DNA of 24,705 bases, from assembly GCA_964436815.1 (NCBI GenBank), contig CAYTER010000032.1:1-24705 (forward strand), given 5' to 3'. Position 1 is the stretch's first letter, and every line of letters begins with the position of its first letter. Origin of the DNA: UBA993 sp964436815. Its GTDB lineage: Bacteria; Bacillota; Dethiobacteria; DTU022. The notes beneath the pieces were generated by a model. It ran no database searches. It worked only from the letters and a program-made list of their open reading frames with translations, and was not told the DNA's origin. Both the position numbers and the translations under genes were made by a program. Positions 14,003 through 21,854 of this stretch are shown here, piece by piece.

Positions 14003-15793
14003 TCAAATATATAAAAAATAAAAGATTACTATAACCACAGCAATAAAAAGCAGGGTCATCCCGCTGCCTGCTTTCAAATAATCACTGTTGCGATATCCTC
14101 CCGAAGTCATTAAAAGGGCATTGACCTGGTGCGTGGGCAAAATAAAGGAATTAAGCGCTGCTACGGCAGCCAGCAGAACCAACGGACGCGGATCAAGGTT
14201 GCCGATGATCGCAATATTGATCACCAGGGGAGTCAGCACGACCACCGCTCCCACATTGGAGATAAAAAGGGAAAGCAGGGTGGCTGAAAGAGCCACGGCA
14301 AAAAGGATTAGAAGCGGATGACTGCCTTGAAAGTGTTGCATAAATAGTTCTGCCAGGTAAGCGGCGGCGCCTGTTTTCTGCATGGCCAGGCCAAGCGGGA
14401 TCAGGCCGGCAAGTAGAAACACCACTTTCCATTCAATAGCCCGGTAGACTTCCTGGATGGTAAGGACCCTGAACAGAACCAGGGCTAAAGCACCGGTTAA
14501 AAAGGAGAGGGCAATCGATGCGCCGGTTATAGCCAGAATTATTGCTCCGAGAAAACATAAAACGGCAGCCCAGGTTTTTGAGCGGTCTTTCGGTTCAGCA
14601 TTGAAAGTAGTGGTCACCACGAAGTTGGAGCCAATTTTTAGATTGCTGATATGCTCCCACAGGCCATGGATGATCAGGGTATCGCCGGGCAGAATGCGGT
14701 AGTCTGAAAAATCGCCCCTGATCTGCTCTCCCTTGCTATACAAAATTACCGGTTCAACCGCATAACGTTTGCGCAGCGCATACTGACGGATAGTCTGGCC
14801 TACCAGCTCCGAGCGGGGTGGAATTACCACCTCGGCAAACCCGGCTTGCCCGGGATCGTTTAAAGCTGTAAAAAGATGATCATGATCTTTACGGATTAGC
14901 TCATATTTGGCGGCAAACTTGTGGGCTTCTTCTTCATCACCCAGAATAGCCATTTCCTGGCCGGCCTGAAAGCTGCTTTCACGCCAGGGAGCGTATTCCA
15001 AATCCTGCCCATGGGTTAGTCCTAAAATATGCAGGTTATGTTGATCCCAAACGCCTGACTGTTCAGTGGTAAGCCCGATTAATGAACTGTTGGCAGGTAT
15101 TTTATATAACCAGATCTGGTTAGGCAGATTAAGAGTCTGGATCAGTTTTTCCTGGTCGGAATCAAACTGAACCTGATCATTTCGGCTGGGTAATACTCCA
15201 GCGCCGAAGAAATAGAAATAAGCAATGCATGAAAATAAAAGCGCCAAGCCGACAGGTGCAACGCTGAACAGCCGGAAAGGTTCCATGCCGGCATTACGCA
15301 GCAGGTCATTGACCACGATCAGCGATCCGGAGCCGACCATGCTGATTGCTCCACCCAGAATAGTAGCAAACCCGATCGGCATTACCAGTGATCCCGCGGG
15401 AATTTTTCCCTGCCGCGAGATATTTTTGATGCCGGGCAGGAACAGCGCGGCTGCGCCGATATTCTGAATGAATGCTGAAATTAATCCTGATATGAGCGAA
15501 AGGATAACGATTAACCTGGATCTGTTTGGGCCGACCCGATTAAGAATAATCTTGGAGTAATAATCCATTAAGCCGGTCTTGGCGATGCCCTGGCCCAAGA
15601 TCATCACGGCGGCGATGGCAATCACTGCACTGCTTGAAAATCCTGAGAAAGCTTCCTGGGGGGTAAGAATCCCGCTCCATCCGAGGGCGATTAGACATAA
15701 AAGCGCAACAATATCAAGGCGGACGATTTCAAAAAGTAGTAATACTACTGTAGCGCTGAGAATAATTAATACTGTAATAACAGCCTGATCCAT
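14003..15793 (-). CDS. SLC13/DASS-type anion permease with two RCK_C (TrkA-C) domains
   Basis: A 596-residue membrane protein: an N-terminal transport half (1-200), two cytoplasmic RCK_C domains (about 224-300 and 317-385) and a second transport half (405-596). The paired helix-break motifs FIQNIGAAALFLP (108-120) and ISNVGAVVVLTP in the second half mark the SLC13 fold. Family members with this architecture carry sulfate, dicarboxylates or other anions, and RCK_C domains usually bind a regulatory ligand. As first gene of the sulfur-related operon it most plausibly moves a sulfur oxyanion, but this is inference. The ATG at 15793 is preceded by GGTGG, and a promoter is found at 15911-15940. Confidence 0.9.
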   Translation of the reverse strand: MDQAVITVLIILSATVVLLLFEIVRLDIVALLCLIALGWSGILTPQEAFSGFSSSAVIAIAAVMILGQGIAKTGLMDYYSKIILNRVGPNRSRLIVILSLISGLISAFIQNIGAAALFLPGIKNISRQGKIPAGSLVMPIGFATILGGAISMVGSGSLIVVNDLLRNAGMEPFRLFSVAPVGLALLFSCIAYFYFFGAGVLPSRNDQVQFDSDQEKLIQTLNLPNQIWLYKIPANSSLIGLTTEQSGVWDQHNLHILGLTHGQDLEYAPWRESSFQAGQEMAILGDEEEAHKFAAKYELIRKDHDHLFTALNDPGQAGFAEVVIPPRSELVGQTIRQYALRKRYAVEPVILYSKGEQIRGDFSDYRILPGDTLIIHGLWEHISNLKIGSNFVVTTTFNAEPKDRSKTWAAVLCFLGAIILAITGASIALSFLTGALALVLFRVLTIQEVYRAIEWKVVFLLAGLIPLGLAMQKTGAAAYLAELFMQHFQGSHPLLILFAVALSATLLSLFISNVGAVVVLTPLVINIAIIGNLDPRPLVLLAAVAALNSFILPTHQVNALLMTSGGYRNSDYLKAGSGMTLLFIAVVIVIFYFLYI

Positions 15794-15823
15794 TTTAGAT
15801 CCACCATTTTTATAAGTTATTAG

Positions 15824-15898
15824 TCAGTGGCTCGTATCAGTAGCGAAAAATCGCAGGAAATAATCTTCGTAATCAACACATTTTTCATCAATTTTCAT
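15824..15898 (-). CDS. Possible 24-codon leader peptide before the SLC13 operon
   Basis: An ATG at 15898 opens a 24-codon frame, MKIDEKCVDYEDYF and ten more residues, ending at TGA 15824-15826, 30 bases before the permease start. It lies in the leader of the promoter at 15911-15940, starting only a few bases after the expected transcription start, so there is little room for a ribosome binding site. It has one cysteine codon. It may be chance. Confidence 0.2.
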   Translation of the reverse strand: MKIDEKCVDYEDYFLRFFATDTSH

Positions 15899-15910
15899 AC
15901 ACTTACCCCA

Positions 15911-15940
15911 ATAATATCATGTAATTCTTTTTTTAATCAA
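15911..15940 (-). promoter_or_regulatory. Promoter of the SLC13-rhodanese-YeeE operon
   Basis: Minus-strand TTGATT (15940-15935), 18 bases, then TATTAT (15916-15911) preceded by TG-A, an extended -10. It would give a leader of about 110 bases before the ATG at 15793. Confidence 0.6.
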
Positions 15941-15957
15941 GAAGGATTAATGCTCCT

Positions 15958-16227
15958 TCACCAATCTGAATAAGATAGCTTTAGGCCATCTAATTTATTC
16001 CCCCAAGGCTTACTGTTTGGTGGTATGATTAAAGACAATCCAATTTGGTGTTGGTCATGTCTCTCTTCTATTAACTTAGATTTAGCCCAGCTTTTTAAAT
16101 ATTCTATTGAAAGTGGTGACCCCTGAAAATGCAAGGTTGAACTATCGGTAATCTTGCATGGTTCCAGTCCTTGGCATAGAATGAATGGTAATTTAAATGA
16201 TCCAATGGTGAAGCAAATTCTTAGCAT
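15958..16227 (-). CDS. Unrecognised 89-codon open frame in AT-rich DNA
   Basis: I do not recognise this protein. From ATG 16227 (with AGGA seven bases upstream) it runs 89 codons to TGA 15958-15960, with a hydrophobic start and a hydrophilic, Pro/Lys-containing C-terminal half (KLIEERHDQHQIG, PPNSKPWG). The frame actually stays open further upstream into pfkA on the other strand. The DNA is clearly more AT-rich than the flanking genes, where stops should be frequent, which argues mildly for a real or recently decayed gene. It fills most of the 458-base interval between the SLC13 and pfkA genes. Confidence 0.3.
   Translation of the reverse strand: MLRICFTIGSFKLPFILCQGLEPCKITDSSTLHFQGSPLSIEYLKSWAKSKLIEERHDQHQIGLSLIIPPNSKPWGNKLDGLKLSYSDW
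16171..16199 (+). promoter_or_regulatory. Possible pfkA promoter
   Basis: TTGGCA (five of six), 17 bases, TAAATG (weak -10), 53 bases before the pfkA ATG. No better candidate is seen in the interval. Confidence 0.25.
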
Positions 16228-16251
16228 TTTGTTCCTGAAGGAGAAAAAAGT

Positions 16252-17214
16252 ATGAAAAAAATAGCAATTATCACCAGTGGCGGAGATGCTCCGGGCATGA
16301 ACGCGGCAGTGCGGGCGGTCGTGCGGACTGGAATTTATCACGGCTACCAGGTATGTGGCATTCAACGCGGTTTTTCCGGGTTGCTCAATGGTAACCCGGT
16401 TATTAGTTTCGAGCTGGGCTCGGTTGCTGATATTATCCAGCGCGGTGGAACTTTTCTTTTAACAGCACGGTCGCCGGAGATGTATCAGGTTGAATCACAG
16501 GTCAAGGCCGCAGATTATTTAAAAAAAGAAGGAGTTGACTGTCTGGTTGTCATTGGCGGCGAGGGTTCGTTTAAGGGAGCGATGACCCTTGAAAAACAAG
16601 GAATTCAAACAATCTGTATCCCCGGAACTATTGATAATGACATAAACGGCACTGATCAAACAATCGGTTTTGATACGGCAGTTAATACTATTCTTGATGC
16701 GATCAACCGGCTACGTGATACGGCTACCTCACATGAAAGAGTGTTTTTGCTGGAAGTGATGGGGCGCCACACCGGCTACCTGGCCCTGACAGCCGGTCTG
16801 GCAGGTGGTGCAGAGTCGATTGTTGTTCCCGAAATCGACTATAACCTTGCCGAAATTTGCGGCAGGATCATGCGTGGTATTAAAAGGGACAAAATGCATA
16901 GCATTATTATCGTTGCCGAGGGTGCTGCTAATATTTACGAAATGAACGAGGCGATCAAAGAGCAGATTAACGTTGAGACCAGGGTAACCGTACTGGGCCA
17001 TATTCAGCGTGGCGGCAGCCCCAGCGCCGTTGACCGGCTGCTCGGCAGCCGTATGGGTGCAGCAGCGGTTGACTGGCTGGCTGAAGGTAAAAGCGGTTAT
17101 TTTACAGCCCTTAAAGGTCAGGATATCGTTCCTGTTGCACTGGATAGCTGTTTTTCCGAGTGGAAATCGTTTCCGGAAGACCTCTATCGCCTGGCCTTGA
17201 TTCTTTCGCGCTAA
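16252..17214 (+). CDS. pfkA: ATP-dependent 6-phosphofructokinase
   Basis: A 320-residue enzyme that phosphorylates fructose 6-phosphate in glycolysis. The sequence shows the N-terminal ATP loop TSGGDAPGMN (8-17), the catalytic PGTIDND (124-130, Asp128), MGRHTGYLA and GHIQRGGSPSA, all standard. Gly105 and Thr126 fit the ATP-type rather than PPi-type enzyme. The magnesium loop, normally GGDGS, reads GGEGS (102-106), an Asp-to-Glu change. Length is normal for a bacterial tetrameric PFK. The ATG at 16252 has AAGGAG eight bases upstream. hutU follows after 73 bases on the same strand. Confidence 0.95.
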   Translation: MKKIAIITSGGDAPGMNAAVRAVVRTGIYHGYQVCGIQRGFSGLLNGNPVISFELGSVADIIQRGGTFLLTARSPEMYQVESQVKAADYLKKEGVDCLVVIGGEGSFKGAMTLEKQGIQTICIPGTIDNDINGTDQTIGFDTAVNTILDAINRLRDTATSHERVFLLEVMGRHTGYLALTAGLAGGAESIVVPEIDYNLAEICGRIMRGIKRDKMHSIIIVAEGAANIYEMNEAIKEQINVETRVTVLGHIQRGGSPSAVDRLLGSRMGAAAVDWLAEGKSGYFTALKGQDIVPVALDSCFSEWKSFPEDLYRLALILSR

Positions 17215-17287
17215 AGATACTATCTGGCGTTATTATCTTACACCTGCTGGATGAATTGATCGTAAACATTATGGAGAGGAGTCAAAG

Positions 17288-18988
17288 ATGACTAAACCGG
17301 AGATTTATTATCAGGTAAAGGCGCAGCGGGGTCCAAACTTACGCTGCAAGGGTTGGAAACAGGAAACCATCTTACGGATGCTTGAGAACAATATGGAGAA
17401 TGCCGAAAAACCAGAAGAACTGGTGATCTATGGCGGTATCGGCAAATGCGCCCGTAACTGGGAGTCGTATCACGCGATTGTTAAAACTTTAAAAGAGTTG
17501 GAAAATGATGAAACCCTGGTCATGCAGTCGGGCATGCCGGTGGCGGTATTTAAGACTCACCGTTTAGCACCACGGGTGGTGATGGCCAATACCAATATCA
17601 TGAAGGCTGATTGGCCTACTTTTTACGACCTGCAGGATAAGAACCTGACCATTTTTGCCCAATACACCGCCGGGCCCTGGGAATATATCGGCACCCAGGG
17701 GGTTATCCAGGGCACCTTTGAGACCCTTTCGGCGGTAGCCAGAAAATGTTACGATGATTCACTGGTCGGTAAAATCCTTTTAACCGCCGGGGCCGGGGGT
17801 ATGGGCGGCAATCAGACCCGGGCCATGACCATGCATGGCGGGGTAGCCATTCTCTGTGATGTTAATCAGGACATTATTGAGCGGAGAATCAGTAAAAAGT
17901 TTATCGATCTGCTGGTTGGTTCGCTAGATGAGGCGATTAGTTTGGCTAAAGATTACGCTGCCAGGAAAGAAGCGGTAGGCATCGGCCTGGTCGGTAATGC
18001 GGCTGACATCTTTGAGGAAGCGCTTGAAAAGGGCTTTAAGCCTGATATCGTTACGGAAATGTGCCCCTGCCACGATCCTTTCTCTTATATCCCTGCCGGT
18101 TACACCCCTAAAGAGGCGGATGAACTGAGGACTAAAGACAGGATGCTTTACCTCGAAAAGGCCCGGACGACGATGATCAGGCAGCTTAAAGCGATGAACA
18201 GATTTTTTGAACAAGGTGTTCCAACCTTTGAATATGGAACAAGCATTCGTAAGGAATGCCGTGACGGCGGAATGCCGGAAGCAGAAGCGATGACCATCCC
18301 CGGTTTTGTTGCCGAGTATATCCGGCCCCTGTTTTGCGAGGGGCGGGGACCTTTTCGCTGGACCTGTATTTCCGGAGAAGCGGAAGATTTAAGAAAGCTG
18401 GACAATCTCTGCCTGGAGATGTTCGCTGATGACCTGCTTGTAACCCGCTGGATCAACCTGGCCCGTCAGCATATCCCGATCGAGGCGCTGCCGGCCCGGA
18501 TCTGCTACCTTGGTTTTGGCCAGCGTAAGCGGTTTGCCCTGGCGGTGAACGCCTTAATCAGAACCGGTGAGGTTAAAGGGCCGGTTGCCTTTTCAAGGGA
18601 TAACCTTGATTCAGGTTCCATCGTTAACCCCACCTTTGAATCGGAAAACATGCCCGATGGCAGCGACCTGATTTCCGACTGGCCGATGCTTAACGGCTTG
18701 CTTAATGCCGTGGGAATGTCTGACCTGATTGCTATCCAGGCTAACTATTCCATGGGGGAAGCGGTTCATACCGGGGTGACCATGATTGCCGACGGCACGG
18801 ACGAAGCCGACTTAAGACTTTCGGTCTGCATGACTGTTGATTCCGGAATCGGAGTGGTCCGCCATGCCCAGGCCGGTTATGACACGGCCAAAGCGGTGGC
18901 TGAAGGCCGGGGGTACCTGACCGGGGAAAGCATTAAAGTGCCGCTCTGGTGGACACCGAAAGCGACTTTTGGTCCACAGGATCTTTAA
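17288..18988 (+). CDS. hutU: Urocanate hydratase (divergent)
   Basis: A 566-residue NAD-dependent enzyme converting urocanate to imidazolone propionate, step two of histidine degradation. Matching motifs are TAGPWEYIGTQG (127-138), the NAD loop TAGAGGMGGNQ (166-176), and RPLFCEGRGPFRW (346-358) with Cys350, which corresponds to the reactive cysteine of the Pseudomonas enzyme as I recall it. LDSGS and DGSDLISDWP further down are also typical. Other loops are unusual: the HDP region reads MCPCHDPFSY, and the C-terminal glycine-rich stretch of most HutU (GGGVGMG) reads ANYSMGEAVH. The ATG has GGAGAGGAG upstream. It begins the hutU-hutI-hutH cluster. Confidence 0.9.
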   Translation: MTKPEIYYQVKAQRGPNLRCKGWKQETILRMLENNMENAEKPEELVIYGGIGKCARNWESYHAIVKTLKELENDETLVMQSGMPVAVFKTHRLAPRVVMANTNIMKADWPTFYDLQDKNLTIFAQYTAGPWEYIGTQGVIQGTFETLSAVARKCYDDSLVGKILLTAGAGGMGGNQTRAMTMHGGVAILCDVNQDIIERRISKKFIDLLVGSLDEAISLAKDYAARKEAVGIGLVGNAADIFEEALEKGFKPDIVTEMCPCHDPFSYIPAGYTPKEADELRTKDRMLYLEKARTTMIRQLKAMNRFFEQGVPTFEYGTSIRKECRDGGMPEAEAMTIPGFVAEYIRPLFCEGRGPFRWTCISGEAEDLRKLDNLCLEMFADDLLVTRWINLARQHIPIEALPARICYLGFGQRKRFALAVNALIRTGEVKGPVAFSRDNLDSGSIVNPTFESENMPDGSDLISDWPMLNGLLNAVGMSDLIAIQANYSMGEAVHTGVTMIADGTDEADLRLSVCMTVDSGIGVVRHAQAGYDTAKAVAEGRGYLTGESIKVPLWWTPKATFGPQDL

Positions 18989-19042
18989 GGGGTCTTTTCT
19001 TGATCATAAACCAGGAGTTGCCAGTGAGGGGGCGAAACTGCT

Positions 19043-20320
19043 TTGGAAATAAAAACAAAGGCCGACCTGATGATCCGCAATGCCGCAGAAATTCTTACCT
19101 GCAGGGATTGTGACAGCGATTTTGAAGTGATAAAAGATGGCTGGCTGGCGGTCAGTGGGAAGCGCATTCTGGTTGTCGGCGGTAAAGAACAGGTTTTACC
19201 TTTTTATGATCCGGAGCTCACTAAAGTTGTAGATGCAGGAGGCAGGGTTGTCGCTCCCGGTTTTATCGACTGCCATACCCACCTGATATTCGGCGGTTCA
19301 AGGGTTGAAGAGTACGCTGCAAAACTGACTACCGATGATCTGACCCAGCTTCAGAAGCGGGGGATTAAAACCGGGATCCAGGCCTCAGTCGAGGCGACAC
19401 GCGGGGCGACAGAGGAAGAGCTTTACCAGGCGGCCATGGCTCGCCTCAGACGAATGGCTGCAGCGGGAACAACCACTATTGAAAGTAAAAGCGGTTACGG
19501 GCTCGCTTCCGACGCCGAGTTGAAAATCCTGGCTGTAAACAGAATGCTTAGTACAAGTACCCCTCTTGATATTATCAGCACGTTTCTCGGGGCTCACGGC
19601 TGGCCTGTTGATCAAACTAAAGAGGATTACATCGATCTGCTTACCCGTGAAATGATCCCCCGGGTTGCCGATCAAAACCTGGCTGTTTACTGTGATGTCT
19701 GGTGCGATGAGGGCTATTATACAGCTCATGAGAGCGAGTTAATCCTTAAGGCTGCCCTGGATCACGGCCTGCAGCCGAAAATTCATACCGACGCCTACTC
19801 ATATATCGGCGGTTCTGATCTCGCGGCAGAAATGAAAATGGTTTCTGCCGATCACCTCAACTATACTCCCTTAAAAGCTTTAAAAAAACTGGTTAAAGCA
19901 GATGTCGTGGGGGTGCTGTTGCCGGCGCTTGATTTCGCAGTCCGCCATCCGCAGCCTTTTGATTACCTGGCCATGAAAGAGCAGGGTTTAAAGGTGGCCC
20001 TGGCCACCAACCTTTGTCCCGGCTGTTGGACTGAGTCAATGCAATTTGTGATGGCCCTGGCCTGCCGTCTCTACCGGATGAGCCCGGCTGAGGCGATGGT
20101 TGCCGCCACCCGGGGGGCAGCCAAAGCGCTTAACCTTGAAGATGATTACGGAACCCTGGAAACCGGCAAGTACGCCGATCTTCAAATCTGGGATGTTCCA
20201 TCCTATGAACATGTTGTTTACCGCCTGGGAGGCAATGTTGTCAGCCAGGTTTATAAAAAAGGGACGCTTATTGTTGACAACAGCCGGGATAAACAGATTC
20301 TTAGCAGAGGTTTGGAGTGA
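19043..20320 (+). CDS. hutI: Imidazolonepropionase (divergent active site)
   Basis: A 425-residue amidohydrolase that opens the imidazolone ring to formiminoglutamate, step three of the pathway. DCHTHLIFGG (His78, His80), FLGAHGWP, IHTDAY (His248), SADHL (His271) and the C-terminal GTLETGKYADLQIWD all fit HutI. Two key places differ from characterised enzymes: the catalytic Glu of HADE is Ala251, and the metal Asp of TDxNPG is Asn323 in ATNLCPGCWTESMQ. Some archaeal-type HutI have a related CWxESMQ sequence, from memory. The start is a TTG at 19043 with GAGGGGG about ten bases upstream. hutH starts seven bases after its stop. Confidence 0.9.
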   Translation: MEIKTKADLMIRNAAEILTCRDCDSDFEVIKDGWLAVSGKRILVVGGKEQVLPFYDPELTKVVDAGGRVVAPGFIDCHTHLIFGGSRVEEYAAKLTTDDLTQLQKRGIKTGIQASVEATRGATEEELYQAAMARLRRMAAAGTTTIESKSGYGLASDAELKILAVNRMLSTSTPLDIISTFLGAHGWPVDQTKEDYIDLLTREMIPRVADQNLAVYCDVWCDEGYYTAHESELILKAALDHGLQPKIHTDAYSYIGGSDLAAEMKMVSADHLNYTPLKALKKLVKADVVGVLLPALDFAVRHPQPFDYLAMKEQGLKVALATNLCPGCWTESMQFVMALACRLYRMSPAEAMVAATRGAAKALNLEDDYGTLETGKYADLQIWDVPSYEHVVYRLGGNVVSQVYKKGTLIVDNSRDKQILSRGLE

Positions 20321-20327
20321 TTAGATT

Positions 20328-21854
20328 ATGACAGTGATCATTAACGGGACCGACCTCAGCATTGACCAGGTAATCAGTGTTGCCAGAAACTATGAAGAGG
20401 TTGCCCTTTCAGCTGAAGCACGGAAACAGATCACTAGTTCGCGGGCCTTGATCGAACAGATTCTGGCTGAAAAAAAAGTCGTCTACGGGGTCAATACCGG
20501 GTTTGGCCTGCTCAGCAATGTTTCAATCAGCGAAAGTGAGATTGATCAACTTCAGTATAACCTGGTGGTAAGTTGTGTTACCGGTGTTGGTGAACCCTTC
20601 CCGGAGGAAGTAGTGAGGGCTATGCTGCTGCTGAGGGCAAATTCATTATCCTCCGGCTATTCAGGAGTCCGGCCGATCATCGTTGACACTATGCTGGCCA
20701 TGCTTAATAAACGGGTCCACCCCCTGGTGCCGCAAAAAGGTTCAGTGGGCGCGAGCGGTGATTTAGCCCCGCTTTCGCATCTGGCGCTGGTGCTGATGGG
20801 GCGGGGTGAAGCCTGGTATGAAGGCCGGCGGCTGCCTGGCAGCGAGGCGTTGAAGCAGGCCGGCATAGCTCCGGTTGTGTTGAAAGCAAAAGAAGGTCTC
20901 TCACTGTGTAACGGAACCCAGGCGATGACCGCTCTTGGGGCACTCGCTGTTTATGACGCCCTGAAAATTGCCCGCTATGCCGATCTTTTCGGCGCTCTTA
21001 GTGCTGAAGCGCTCGAAGCTGTATTGATCGCTTTCGATCATAAAATCCACGAAATCAGATCGCACCCGGGTCAGATTGAAACTGCCGCCAACCTGAGGGA
21101 GCTGCTTAAGGAAAGCGAGATCCTGGCTAACCCTTCATCCGTCAGGGTGCAGGATGCCTACTCCCTGCGCTGTATGCCCCAGGTTCACGGTGCTTCCAAG
21201 GATGCTATTTCATATGTTAAACAGGTGATCGAGAGGGAGATCAATGCTGTGACTGATAATCCGCTTGTTTTTGCTGAAACAGGCGAAGTGCTATCAGGTG
21301 GCAATTTTCATGGTCAGCCGGTGGCCCTGGCTCTTGATTTCCTGACCATCGCCCTCGCGGAGCTGGCCAACATTTCTCAGCTGAGAACCGAACGGCTGAC
21401 CAACCCGGCGCTCAGCATGGGTCTGCCTGCTTTTCTGGTTGAAAAAGGTGGTTTGAATGACGGTTTCATGGTAGCCCAGTATACTGCCGCCGCCCTGGTC
21501 AGTGAAAATAAAATTCTGGCCCACCCGGCCAGTGTTGATTCAATTCCCACATCTGCCGACCAGGAAGATCATGTCAGCATGGGAACTATAGCAGCCCGGA
21601 AATGCCGTGAAGTACTGGAAAATTTATCCTATGTTTTGGCTATTGAAGCAATCTGCGCCTGCCAGGGTATCGATTTTAGAAAGAAAAAGCCTTCTCCCAA
21701 GTTGCAACGGGTCTACCGGAAGATCAGGGAAAAGGTCAGTTTCATGGACGCAGATCGGGAGATGAGCAAGGATTTTGAAGCTCTGGTCGAACTGATCAAA
21801 GAAGATGCTTTCGACGTCGCTTCATTGCTGGAAGGAGCGGATGGTAATGTGTGA
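20328..21854 (+). CDS. hutH: Histidine ammonia-lyase
   Basis: A 508-residue lyase that deaminates histidine to urocanate, step one of the pathway. The cofactor triad Ala142-Ser143-Gly144 in GSVGASGDLAPLSH forms the MIO group. YGVNTGFG (53-60) carries the catalytic Tyr53, and TSADQEDHVSMG (408-419) contains the Glu413 typical of histidine rather than phenylalanine or tyrosine lyases. The active-site Ser-His pair of the family (His83 of the Pseudomonas enzyme) is Ser82-Cys83 here. The ATG at 20328 lies seven bases after the hutI stop, with TTGGAGTGA as ribosome binding site. The next gene overlaps its last eight bases. Confidence 0.95.
   Translation: MTVIINGTDLSIDQVISVARNYEEVALSAEARKQITSSRALIEQILAEKKVVYGVNTGFGLLSNVSISESEIDQLQYNLVVSCVTGVGEPFPEEVVRAMLLLRANSLSSGYSGVRPIIVDTMLAMLNKRVHPLVPQKGSVGASGDLAPLSHLALVLMGRGEAWYEGRRLPGSEALKQAGIAPVVLKAKEGLSLCNGTQAMTALGALAVYDALKIARYADLFGALSAEALEAVLIAFDHKIHEIRSHPGQIETAANLRELLKESEILANPSSVRVQDAYSLRCMPQVHGASKDAISYVKQVIEREINAVTDNPLVFAETGEVLSGGNFHGQPVALALDFLTIALAELANISQLRTERLTNPALSMGLPAFLVEKGGLNDGFMVAQYTAAALVSENKILAHPASVDSIPTSADQEDHVSMGTIAARKCREVLENLSYVLAIEAICACQGIDFRKKKPSPKLQRVYRKIREKVSFMDADREMSKDFEALVELIKEDAFDVASLLEGADGNV

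Noticed and set aside
16120..16160. Inverted repeat TGCAAG/CTTGCA before pfkA
   Set aside because: Six-base arms with a 17-base loop in AT-rich DNA; no T-tract and no known regulatory match, so likely chance.
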